The notes beneath the pieces were generated by a model. That model saw nothing but the letters and a program-made list of their open reading frames with translations. It did not search any database and had not been told where the DNA came from. Positions 1-6,666 of a stretch of DNA of 23,236 nt are shown piece by piece. Where the stretch lies: positions 367 through 23,602 of the forward strand of contig DIMS01000123.1 in assembly GCA_002425685.1 (NCBI GenBank), read 5' to 3'. The position numbers were made by a program, and so were the translations under genes. How positions within the stretch are numbered: position 1 is the stretch's first letter; every line of letters begins with the position of its first letter. The stretch is from Synergistaceae bacterium UBA5560. Lineage in GTDB: Bacteria; Synergistota; Synergistia; Synergistales; Aminiphilaceae.

Positions 1-188
1 CATTCTCCATCGCCATTCTCGCGCCTGGCCGCCTCAATCCAGGATGGGCTTTCACTTCTTCCCTTGCCGGCCTGGCGATCACGCTGGCCTGGCCCTTGAC
101 AGGCCTACCCGGGAATCCACTCTTCGCGGGCCTTTCCATTTCTGCCCTCTGCTGTGCCCTCGGCTGGGCAAGAAAAGGGACGGCTTGA
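1..188 (+). CDS. Sodium:solute symporter family protein, C-terminal fragment (5' end outside window)
   Basis: The frame starting at base 3 is open from the window edge to a TGA at 186-188, giving about 61 residues of hydrophobic, membrane-protein-like sequence. It aligns without gaps to the C-terminus of the complete SSS transporter at 5200-6582: FTSSLAGLAITLAWPLTGL here against FASSVGGIATTLLWPLAGL there, followed by GNPLFAGL against GEPLFAGL. I therefore read it as the last one or two membrane segments of a paralogous sodium-coupled symporter. Its substrate cannot be told from this fragment. The stop codon lies inside the hairpin that acts as terminator for the opposing gene. A 63-codon ATG-started frame over the same bases (44-235) lacks this homology and is rejected. 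Confidence 0.8.
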   Translation, partial: FSIAILAPGRLNPGWAFTSSLAGLAITLAWPLTGLPGNPLFAGLSISALCCALGWARKGTA

Positions 189-201
189 ATAAAGCCGTCC
201 C
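170..201 (-). terminator. Intrinsic terminator for the 232-735 gene
   Basis: On the minus strand a 10-bp perfect stem (arms 192-201 and 177-186 in plus coordinates) closes a 5-base loop and is followed by a TTTT-C-TT run. It begins about 30 bases after the stop of the adenosine-kinase-family gene. On the plus strand the same hairpin overlaps the stop codon of the symporter fragment but lacks a T tract, so it favours minus-strand termination. Confidence 0.8.
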
Positions 202-231
202 CAAGTTGATACGTGCCTGTTCAAAAGTCTC

Positions 232-735
232 CTAGCGCTTGTAGCCGATGATGCTCCTGAGCAGGCGCTTTCGGGCCGCGACATGGGTATCCTCCTCGAC
301 GCCCCTTGAAGAAAAACCGTCTACGACTCCCGCTATCCCGCGTCCCTGGCCAGTCTCAAAAATGAGGACCTCCAAGGGATTCGCTGTCGCGGCAAATATC
401 CCGCAGACCTCCTGGACGCCCTTGATGCGATCCAGCACATTGATCGGGTATCCGTTGCGGATAAGGACGACGAAGGCGTGACCGGCGGAAAGGGCCTGGG
501 CATTTCTGACGGCAGCGTCTACAAGGTCCGGGGAATTGCCGTCGTGGCGAATGAGACAGGGTTCCGAGGCCTCGCAAAAGGCGATACCGAACTGCAGGCT
601 GGGTGATGAGGTCACAAGAGCTTCGAAAAGGTCCTCCACGGTCTTGATGAAATGGCTTTGGCCGAGGATGAGATTGCATCCTTCGGGAATGTCCATCTGT
701 TCCACCGACCACCCTTTGATCGCTCGAGTGCTCAT
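232..735 (-). CDS. Adenosine-specific kinase family protein (PF04008 / DUF355)
   Basis: The product has 167 residues, the usual length for this small family. It shows the family hallmarks: an N-terminal stretch ending in EGCNLILGQSHFIKTVEDL, then LQFGIAFCEAS, a LIRHDGNSPDLVDAAVRNA segment, AGHAFVVLIRNGYPINVLD and a glycine-rich GQGRGIAGVVDG near the C-terminus. Archaeal members have been described as adenosine-binding, adenosine-specific kinases; bacterial roles are poorly known. The ATG at 735 is chosen over an upstream in-frame ATG because GGGAGGTGG precedes it at good spacing and the upstream residues look non-coding. It is the last gene of the minus-strand island, 82 bp after the M20 gene, and ends at a strong terminator. 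Family assignment is firm; the cellular role is not known. Confidence 0.82.
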   Translation of the reverse strand: MSTRAIKGWSVEQMDIPEGCNLILGQSHFIKTVEDLFEALVTSSPSLQFGIAFCEASEPCLIRHDGNSPDLVDAAVRNAQALSAGHAFVVLIRNGYPINVLDRIKGVQEVCGIFAATANPLEVLIFETGQGRGIAGVVDGFSSRGVEEDTHVAARKRLLRSIIGYKR

Positions 736-817
736 TCTTTCCACCTCCCGGTGATATTCGGACGAAAGCGGCCTTTCGAACAGCTTGCTATGCCTGCACT
801 GGCGACATGAATTGTGA

Positions 818-1999
818 TCATTGCGCCTCGCCGGAGAGAAAATCCTCGCGCATGCGTTTGCGGAGTTCTTCGTCGAGAAATGCCCGGAGCGTGCCGAAGG
901 CAAGGGCTTTCGCGCCCAGGAGGATGCCCGGGTGTGCGGCGGGGGAGGCGCAGAGGGCGGCGAATTCCCGCGTGTGCAGTGCCATGGGTTCCTCCGTGAG
1001 GGCGAGCACCGGCTGAAGGGCGGGACAACGGAAGCTCACGTTCCCCACGTCCGAGGATCCTCTCGGTTCCGGAGCGGAATGCCCCGGGATATCCAGGCCC
1101 CGGAAGACGTCCTCCATCATGGATTCCGCAGTGGGGTTGGGTTTCAGGTTGTCGAAGCTCGCTTCGTAGTTGCGCCATGTCACGGAGGTTCCCGTGGCGA
1201 GGGCGGTGCCCCTGGCGCAGTTGTAGATTTTTTCCATGAGCTCGTTCAGATAGGTGCGCCAGGGGGCACGGAAATAAAAACGGGCGGAGGCGCTTTCTGG
1301 GACGATGTTCGGCGCGGCGCCGCCCTCCCGGACAATGCCGTGCATGCGCACCTCCGGTCGGACGTGCTGACGGAGCATGTCCACCGCGTGGAAGAGGAGC
1401 TGTACGCCGTTTAGCGCGTTGTGTCCTTCCCAGGGCATGGCTGCGGCGTGGGCGGCCTTTCCCTTGAAGGTGAACTCAATGGCGTCCATGGCAAGACATC
1501 GGTAGCGTACAAAGCTTTTTCCGGCGCCGGAATGGATCATCATGGCCAGGTCCGTGTCGTCGAAAATGCCCTGGGCCGCCATGGAAACCTTGGCGCCGTT
1601 GGTTTCCTCCGCGGGAGTTCCCACGATCCACAGGGTCCCGTTCAGCTGGTCCATCGCCGGGGCGAGTCCAGCGGCGGCGAGAAGTGTCATCGCGCCATGA
1701 ACGTTGTGTCCGCAGGCGTGGCCGATTTCCGGCAGCGCGTCGTATTCAGCGAGGAGTGCCACTTTGGGGCGTTTTCCGTTTCCCATGACCGCCGAATAGG
1801 CTGTGGGAAGTTCCGCAAAGGGGTGTTCCACGGTGAAGCCGCATTTCCTCAGAAAGTCCGCGTGGAGGCGACTCGCGGCGAATTCCTGTTCCGAGACTTC
1901 AGGATTGGCTGCCAGATGGTCGCTCAGGCCGTAGGCCTTTTCCGCAGAGGCTTCCAGAGCCCGTTGTACTTCAGTTTCCAATGCAGCGAGTCGGTGCAT
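818..1999 (-). CDS. M20D-family metallo-amidohydrolase (N-acyl-amino-acid / aminobenzoyl-glutamate hydrolase type)
   Basis: The 393-residue protein is a complete M20 family hydrolase, expected to cleave an amide bond to release a free amino acid from an N-acyl or dipeptide-like substrate in the cytoplasm. Metal-ligand positions of the M20D subgroup are visible: C96 and H98 in GHACGHN, E132 in PAEET, H156 in MMIHSG and H342 in ALHTREF. Spacings match plant auxin-conjugate hydrolases (36 residues Cys to Glu, 60 Cys to His). H184 in KAAHAAAMPWEG lies in the lid/dimerisation domain, and SSDVGNVS precedes the final ligand. Closest described types are AbgB, PM20D2 and aminoacylase-like proteins; substrate cannot be fixed from sequence. 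It follows the D-aminoacylase gene by 61 bp and is probably co-transcribed with it. No signal peptide is seen. Confidence 0.88.
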   Translation of the reverse strand: MHRLAALETEVQRALEASAEKAYGLSDHLAANPEVSEQEFAASRLHADFLRKCGFTVEHPFAELPTAYSAVMGNGKRPKVALLAEYDALPEIGHACGHNVHGAMTLLAAAGLAPAMDQLNGTLWIVGTPAEETNGAKVSMAAQGIFDDTDLAMMIHSGAGKSFVRYRCLAMDAIEFTFKGKAAHAAAMPWEGHNALNGVQLLFHAVDMLRQHVRPEVRMHGIVREGGAAPNIVPESASARFYFRAPWRTYLNELMEKIYNCARGTALATGTSVTWRNYEASFDNLKPNPTAESMMEDVFRGLDIPGHSAPEPRGSSDVGNVSFRCPALQPVLALTEEPMALHTREFAALCASPAAHPGILLGAKALAFGTLRAFLDEELRKRMREDFLSGEAQ

Positions 2000-2060
2000 G
2001 CGTTCATCCCCTTTTCGAGGTTGGTCTCTTCCGAGCGTTTGGAAGAGTGGCGGTGTTCTC

Positions 2061-3392
2061 TCAGCGGCGGAGGAGGAATGTCCCGAGCGGCTCCTCCGTT
2101 ATCGTTCCCTCCCGTACGGCCACGCGTCCTCCGAGAAGAACGGCGCGGATGCCCTCGGGAGGCGCAAGCTGGTCGGAAAATGTCGCCTTGTCCGTGAAGC
2201 GTTCCGGCTCGAAGAGCACCAGATCGGCGGTGCTTCCGGGGCGGAGCGTGCCGCGATCGAGCCAGGTCATTTCGGCGGGGATGCTCGTGGCGTGGGCGAG
2301 TGCGTCGGGCCAGGAAAGTCCCTCCTCACGGAGCATGCGAAGTCCCCGGGGAAACGTTCCCGCGGCCCGGGGATGTCCTTCGCCGTTCCGCAAGACCGCG
2401 TCGGAGGCGATGGCGCAGCGGGGATGCCTGAGACAGGTGCGCACCTCGGGTTCGTTCAGCACATGGGCGATGATGAGTGCGGTGGGCGTTTCGGACCGCA
2501 TTTCCTCGAACATGGCTTTGGTGAGGCGTTGCCCTTTGAATTTTCCTGATCCGGCCTCAAGAGCCCCCACGTCTTTGTTCCAGCGCTCTTCGAACCCGGG
2601 GTCGAAGACGGCGGATCCTACGGAAGTGCAGAATGCCGCATAGGGGTAGCAGTCAAAGGTCACGTCCGTTCCAGCCGCGTATGCCTGGTCCACCATGTCC
2701 AGGGCGGTTTGAAGCTGGCCGAAGGCGGTCATGCTGCCGAAATGCGAGATCTGCACGCGCACGTGGTGTCGCGCCGCGATGTCGATGGCTTCCCGGATTG
2801 CCTCGAGGCAGCGGGGGCCGTCGAAACGGATGTGGACGGAGATCCACCGGTGGGGAAATTTCGCGACCACGTCGGCGAGGGCGGCGATTTCCGCAGGGTC
2901 GGTATTGGGAACATATTCGAGTCCCAGGGAGAGTCCGAAGGAGCCTTCGGAAAGCTCCCGCTCCAGCAGAATCTGCATCTCCATCGTTTCGTCTGGCGTG
3001 GCGGGGCGATAGATGTCGTTCACACCGACAGATTCCCGGAGAATGCGATGTCCCGTGAGATAGCCCAGATTGAGCCAGGGAGTCTGTCGCTTCGGTCGAA
3101 CCGTTCCGAGCAGAGGTCCCGAGCCGCAGTTGCCCGCGAGGGCGGTGGTCACGCCTTGTCGGAGCAGCGCACGTTCCACCGAATGGGGGTCGTCGAGTTC
3201 TTCATCGTGCATGTGCGTGTCCACGAAGCCGGGGCAAACAATGCACCCCGTCGCATCCAGAACCTCCGTCGATCTTCCTTCGTCCTTGCCCACGTGCACG
3301 ATCCGTCCGTCGGAGATCGTCACCGACGCCTCGACGAGCGTTTTCTTCTCGGGATCGGCCACCATGCCTCCTCGTATGCGCAGGTCATTCAT
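2061..3392 (-). CDS. N-acyl-D-amino-acid deacylase (D-aminoacylase family, amidohydrolase superfamily)
   Basis: The 443-residue zinc amidohydrolase is predicted to hydrolyse N-acyl-D-amino acids to the D-amino acid and a carboxylate. The residues that bind metal in the Alcaligenes enzyme are all present at equivalent spacing: H60 and H62 in VDTHMHDEE, C89 in GNCG, H187 in SVHIRFDG, H217 in QISHFG and D331 in IASDAV. The family signatures GLSLGLEYVP, DCYPYAA, HPRAAGTFPRGL and ADLVLFEPERFTDKAT are clear. It is somewhat shorter than typical D-aminoacylases (about 480 residues). The ATG at 3392 has AAAGGAG upstream. Downstream, 61 bp away, is an M20 amidohydrolase that could take L-form substrates, so the pair may cover both stereoisomers. 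A dihydroorotase-like or other cyclic amidase activity is less likely given the conserved Cys ligand. Confidence 0.9.
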   Translation of the reverse strand: MNDLRIRGGMVADPEKKTLVEASVTISDGRIVHVGKDEGRSTEVLDATGCIVCPGFVDTHMHDEELDDPHSVERALLRQGVTTALAGNCGSGPLLGTVRPKRQTPWLNLGYLTGHRILRESVGVNDIYRPATPDETMEMQILLERELSEGSFGLSLGLEYVPNTDPAEIAALADVVAKFPHRWISVHIRFDGPRCLEAIREAIDIAARHHVRVQISHFGSMTAFGQLQTALDMVDQAYAAGTDVTFDCYPYAAFCTSVGSAVFDPGFEERWNKDVGALEAGSGKFKGQRLTKAMFEEMRSETPTALIIAHVLNEPEVRTCLRHPRCAIASDAVLRNGEGHPRAAGTFPRGLRMLREEGLSWPDALAHATSIPAEMTWLDRGTLRPGSTADLVLFEPERFTDKATFSDQLAPPEGIRAVLLGGRVAVREGTITEEPLGTFLLRR

Positions 3393-3416
3393 GTGCAGGC
3401 ACTCCTTTCTCCCCGT

Positions 3417-3428
3417 TCCCGTACGGGA
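3417..3428. promoter_or_regulatory. 12-bp perfect palindrome upstream of the D-aminoacylase gene
   Basis: TCCCGTACGGGA is a perfect 12-bp inverted repeat centred about 30 bp before the D-aminoacylase ATG and just after the yfcC-side terminator. Its position suits an operator or an RNA hairpin near the ribosome binding site. No regulator is identified and no convincing promoter box was found nearby. Confidence 0.35.
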
Positions 3429-3440
3429 GGGGCATCCATG

Positions 3441-3463
3441 AAAAGGGCAGGGTTTCCCCTGCC
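3441..3463 (-). terminator. Intrinsic terminator between the YfcC-type carrier and the D-aminoacylase gene
   Basis: On the minus strand a 7-bp GC-rich stem (GGCAGGG / CCCTGCC) closes a stable GAAA tetraloop and is followed by CTTTT. It sits about 100 bases past the stop of the 3561-4952 gene. It should end most transcripts from the upstream promoter and so divide the island into separate units or set the expression ratio between carrier and hydrolases. Confidence 0.75.
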
Positions 3464-3560
3464 ATGGTGAACCACATGAGCGATTTGTGCAAGAGCAGGC
3501 TTGCCCGGCTCCGAGAGGAACGGTGTCCCTCCTCCCGGAGTCGGGTGAAAAAAAGTGGGG

Positions 3561-4952
3561 CTACAGGAGATTGAACGCTACAGCCGCCCAGACGAAGACC
3601 ATCTGCACGACGAAGAGAAGGAGGAAGAAGGGGACGAAATACTTCCACCATTTTTCGATGGGGACCTTGGAGATGCTGCAGATGACGGGAAGCAGCGTGG
3701 TGGGCCAGAGGATGTTGGAGAAGCCGTCTCCGAACTGGAAGGCCAGCACCGCCGTGTTCCGGGAAATTCCCAGAAGGTCCGAGAGGGGTGCCATGATGGG
3801 CATCGTCGTTGCGGCCTGCCCCGAGCCGGAGGGGATGAAGAAGTTGATCAGGGTCTGAACGACGAGCATGCCCTCCGCGCCGACCCAGCTGGGGAAGTTG
3901 GAGAGCGGTTGAGCAAGGCCGTTGACCACCGTGTCGATGATCTGCCCTTCCTTCATGACGATGAGGACACCCCGGGAAAGGCCGATGACGAGGGCGCCGA
4001 AGACGATGTCCCGGCATCCTTCGAGGTAGCAGGAGGCGAGTTTGCTGGGGCTCATGCCACCGAGGAGTCCCGAGGCGAAGCCCATGATGAGGAAGAGTCC
4101 CGCGATTTCGTCGAAGTACCATCCCTTTTCGATGACACCCCAGACGAGAAGCACCACGGTACCCACTACAACAGCGAGGATCGCCTTGTCCTTGGGTCGG
4201 AAATGACTCTTCACGAGTTCGTCGTGATCAAGGGCGAGACTGCCCATGTCCAATCCGTAGACGAGACTTTTTGTTGGATCCTGTTTGATCTTTTTCGCGT
4301 ATCGCATGGTCCAGAGCACTGCCATGGAGACCATGACGAGCCAGCAGCCGATCCGGAACCCCATCCCCTGGAAGAGGGGGTCGATCTCGGCGATCTTCTG
4401 GGCGATCCCTACGGTGAAGGGATTCATGAACGCCGCCGCGAACCCCATGGCGACGCCGAAGCAGACCATGGACACGCCCACGATGGCGTCGTACCCCATG
4501 GCGATGGCGAGTCCCACGAAGAGAGGGATGAATCCGAAGGTTTCCTCGTACATGCCGAAGATGGCGCCGCCGAGAGCGAAGGTGTACATGAAGACCGGTA
4601 TGGCTAAGATTTCCTTGCCTTTCAGGAGACGTAGAAGCCAGCCGATGAATGCGTGGAGCGCGCCGGTCTGAAGCACCACGAAGAAGGACGCGTAGACGAG
4701 AAAGACGAAGAAAACGATCTCGCCGGCGTCGACCATGCCTTTCTGGATGGCGATGAAGGTGTTGAAGGGGCTGACCGGAGTTTGCTCCACGTGGTGGTAG
4801 GTACCGGGAACCACGAGCGTTCTGTTGGTGCGTTCGTCCTTGGCGCGGTCGAACTGTCCCGCCGGGAGGACGTAGGTTCCGATCACGGCGAGGACGATCA
4901 ACCCGAAGAGTAACACAAAGGTATGCGGTACCTTGGATTTCCTTTCCGACAT
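3561..4952 (-). CDS. YfcC family membrane carrier (C4-dicarboxylate anaerobic carrier-like, PF03606)
   Basis: The 463-residue integral membrane protein starts with a short basic N-terminus (MSERKSKVPHTF) and a first helix ending in YVLPAGQFDR, the pattern of the YfcC / arginine-ornithine-antiporter-like group. About eleven to twelve hydrophobic segments follow. Typical family stretches include GAIFGMYEETFGFIPLF, MNPFTVGIAQKIAEI, the FIPSGSGQAATTMPIMAPLSD-like region and FQFGDGFSNILWPTT. Described relatives transport basic amino acids, peptides or C4-dicarboxylates; the substrate here is not determined. The ATG at 4952 is chosen because AAAGGGGA precedes it; a further 22 upstream residues are serine-rich and look untranslated. 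The hydrolases downstream suggest it moves a substrate or product of N-acyl-amino-acid breakdown, which is inference from context. Confidence 0.87.
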   Translation of the reverse strand: MSERKSKVPHTFVLLFGLIVLAVIGTYVLPAGQFDRAKDERTNRTLVVPGTYHHVEQTPVSPFNTFIAIQKGMVDAGEIVFFVFLVYASFFVVLQTGALHAFIGWLLRLLKGKEILAIPVFMYTFALGGAIFGMYEETFGFIPLFVGLAIAMGYDAIVGVSMVCFGVAMGFAAAFMNPFTVGIAQKIAEIDPLFQGMGFRIGCWLVMVSMAVLWTMRYAKKIKQDPTKSLVYGLDMGSLALDHDELVKSHFRPKDKAILAVVVGTVVLLVWGVIEKGWYFDEIAGLFLIMGFASGLLGGMSPSKLASCYLEGCRDIVFGALVIGLSRGVLIVMKEGQIIDTVVNGLAQPLSNFPSWVGAEGMLVVQTLINFFIPSGSGQAATTMPIMAPLSDLLGISRNTAVLAFQFGDGFSNILWPTTLLPVICSISKVPIEKWWKYFVPFFLLLFVVQMVFVWAAVAFNLL

Positions 4953-5051
4953 GTCCAGAATCCCCTTTCTCGTTGCCGGGTAGAAGAGTGATGATGAAGA
5001 AGCGGATGACGAAAACAATTGCGAAAGGAAACGATGCGATCACCAAAGAGG

Positions 5052-5083
5052 CTACCGAAAATTCCCACCCCCAATTTTCGTAG
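5052..5083 (-). promoter_or_regulatory. Stem-loop in the leader of the YfcC-type gene
   Basis: Arms at 5052-5063 and 5073-5083 form an 11-bp stem with one bulged base around a G-rich loop (GGGGGTGGG on the minus strand). It lies between the predicted start of transcription near 5105 and the ATG at 4952, within a leader of about 150 nt. No T run follows, so it is not a terminator. It might be a protein- or RNA-level control element. No known riboswitch class was recognised. Confidence 0.45.
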
Positions 5084-5111
5084 ATGTTTCAAGTGTTCAG
5101 GCATCCCACGA

Positions 5112-5140
5112 AATATACCATGTGCTCATGGCACAGACAA
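5112..5140 (-). promoter_or_regulatory. Sigma-70-type promoter for the YfcC-type carrier gene
   Basis: On the minus strand TTGTCT (5135-5140) and TATATT (5112-5117) are separated by exactly 17 bp, matching the consensus at 4 and 5 of 6 positions. Transcription would begin near 5105 and give a leader of about 150 nt. Confidence 0.65.
5121..5135. promoter_or_regulatory. Candidate operator inside the promoter spacer
   Basis: TGTGC-N5-GCACA is a perfect inverted repeat lying between the -35 and -10 boxes of the carrier promoter. A dimeric repressor bound here would block RNA polymerase. The half-site is not one I can tie to a particular regulator. Confidence 0.45.
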
Positions 5141-5199
5141 GTTGATGAGCGCCGAAATATGGAAGTGTCACTCTGTTGAGGAAAATAGAGGGGGAGATT

Positions 5200-6582
5200 T
5201 CAGGAATCCCGGGGCGCGGCGCCTCGGGAACGGAGGAAAAGGGCGGGAAGGAGACACGCTCCCGCCACCGCGAGCCCTGCGAAGAGAGGCTCGCCGCCAA
5301 GTCCCGCGAGCGGCCAGAGGAGTGTTGTTGCGATGCCCCCCACGCTGGAGGCGAAGGCGATCCGGGCCGGAATCCTTTCGGGAAAGAGAACCGCGAAGAC
5401 CAGGGGAAGAAAGGTCCCCGCTCCACGAAGGCCCATGCTGAGGTAGCTCCAGACGAGAATGAGCGAATCCTTTCCGAGGAGACCGAAGCCCGCCGCCGCC
5501 AGGACGACGAGAAAAACGGCCCAGCGGTTTGCCTGGAGGACGGAACGGGGAGACAATCTTTTCCCTGCGAGAGGAAGGAGCACATCCTGGACGAGGTTGG
5601 TGGCGATGCCCAGGGCCAGCCCCGCCGCGCATCCGATGACGGTAATGAGAATTCCCGACCAGAGGATCCCCGCGACGAGAGGGGAGAAGGTAATCCGGAT
5701 GAAATGGGAAAGGGCCTGGGCCGGAGGGAGCGTGATGCCTGCAGTCCGCATATGGAGTCCGACCCAGACTCCGAAGATGCCGAGTGGTGGCATGATGAGC
5801 GCCGAAAGCAGCGCCCCCCGTCTCGCCGTCGCGGCGTCGGAGGCGGCAAAAATGGACTGGATGTAGATCTGAGTGCTCAGGACTCCCACGAGAAGAGATG
5901 TTGCGGCGCCCAGATCCTTCGAGAATCCTCTTCCGAAGAGATTGAAGAAAGGGTGGAACGGCAGGGCGCTCCAAAGAGCCCCGGGTGTCGCCCCGTTCAG
6001 CCAGGCCGCTCCGGCGCAGATGCCGAGAATGAGATAAAGAAAGAGGATTTTCGCCTTTCCCAGTGCGCCGAAGCTTCGCAGTCCTCCGGCGAAGATGAAA
6101 CTCATCACCAGAAAGGCTGTTGCGAGCGTGGCGCATCCCGGGGACAGGGGAAAGGCATTCTGGAGAAGGGCGATTCCCGAGAGGAACTGTGCCACCACGG
6201 AAATGAACGTTCCGAGAATCGAGGCGATCATCGCGGTGGCGGCGGTGGGGCCGCCGTAGCGCAGGCGGAGAAATTGCGGGATCGTGGTGAGTTCCGTGTT
6301 CCGGAGGGGCGAGGCGAACCACAGGCCGAGGACCAGGCAGCCGAGACCGCCTCCGAGAGTGAACCACCATGCGGAGAAGCCGTACTGGTAAGCCATCTGA
6401 ACGGTACCCACGGTGGAAGCGCCTCCCACGAGGGCGCCGAGAAGAATGCCGACGACACTTGCGGAAGAACTGCGACGTCCGCCGAGAGTGAAATCTCCCG
6501 CGGTTTTCGTCGCACCTCCGGAGAGTGTCCCTCCGAGAAAGAACAGAACGATGACGGCAAGAGCGGATACGGTGAAGAGCAT
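5200..6582 (-). CDS. Sodium:solute symporter (SSS) family transporter
   Basis: The 460-residue membrane protein belongs to the sodium-coupled solute symporters. The N-terminal region has the family pattern: DFTLGGRR near residue 30, then GALVGGASTVGTVQMAYQYG and a glycine-rich helix, followed by about a dozen hydrophobic segments. It probably imports an organic anion, amino acid or related solute with sodium; the substrate cannot be read from sequence. The ATG at 6582 is supported by GGGGAGGT eight bases upstream. Its C-terminus aligns with the symporter fragment at the left window edge, so the two are paralogues on either side of the hydrolase island. No terminator is visible after the stop, so some transcripts may read into the carrier gene downstream. 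It is divergent from the binding-protein gene at 6667. Confidence 0.9.
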   Translation of the reverse strand: MLFTVSALAVIVLFFLGGTLSGGATKTAGDFTLGGRRSSSASVVGILLGALVGGASTVGTVQMAYQYGFSAWWFTLGGGLGCLVLGLWFASPLRNTELTTIPQFLRLRYGGPTAATAMIASILGTFISVVAQFLSGIALLQNAFPLSPGCATLATAFLVMSFIFAGGLRSFGALGKAKILFLYLILGICAGAAWLNGATPGALWSALPFHPFFNLFGRGFSKDLGAATSLLVGVLSTQIYIQSIFAASDAATARRGALLSALIMPPLGIFGVWVGLHMRTAGITLPPAQALSHFIRITFSPLVAGILWSGILITVIGCAAGLALGIATNLVQDVLLPLAGKRLSPRSVLQANRWAVFLVVLAAAGFGLLGKDSLILVWSYLSMGLRGAGTFLPLVFAVLFPERIPARIAFASSVGGIATTLLWPLAGLGGEPLFAGLAVAGACLLPALFLRSRGAAPRDS

Positions 6583-6622
6583 GAGGCAGGACCTCCCCGG
6601 ATTCAGCGAAGCTCGCGGAGAT

Positions 6623-6652
6623 ATGATACTCTACAATGAGAGAGTCGGTCGA
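6623..6652 (-). promoter_or_regulatory. Candidate promoter for the SSS transporter in the 84-bp divergent region
   Basis: On the minus strand TCGACC (6647-6652) and TATCAT (6623-6628) are spaced by 18 bp. The spacer contains an ACTCT / AGAGT inverted repeat (6628-6632 and 6641-6645). On the plus strand the same short region offers TATGAT (6622-6627) or TACAAT (6632-6637) as a -10 box for the divergent gene, without a clear -35 box. The divergent genes may share control. Confidence 0.4.
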
Positions 6653-6666
6653 CAGGAGGTGTTCGT

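Noticed and set aside
44..235. A 63-codon ATG-started frame at the left edge
   Set aside because: The overlapping frame from base 3 matches the SSS C-terminus; this one has no homology.
3555..4607. A 350-codon plus-strand frame opposite the YfcC-type gene
   Set aside because: His/Asp/Glu-rich antisense shadow of transmembrane codons; no family features.
5176..6639. A 487-codon plus-strand frame opposite the SSS gene
   Set aside because: Glu/Arg/Gly-rich antisense shadow of a clear membrane transporter; no recognisable domain.
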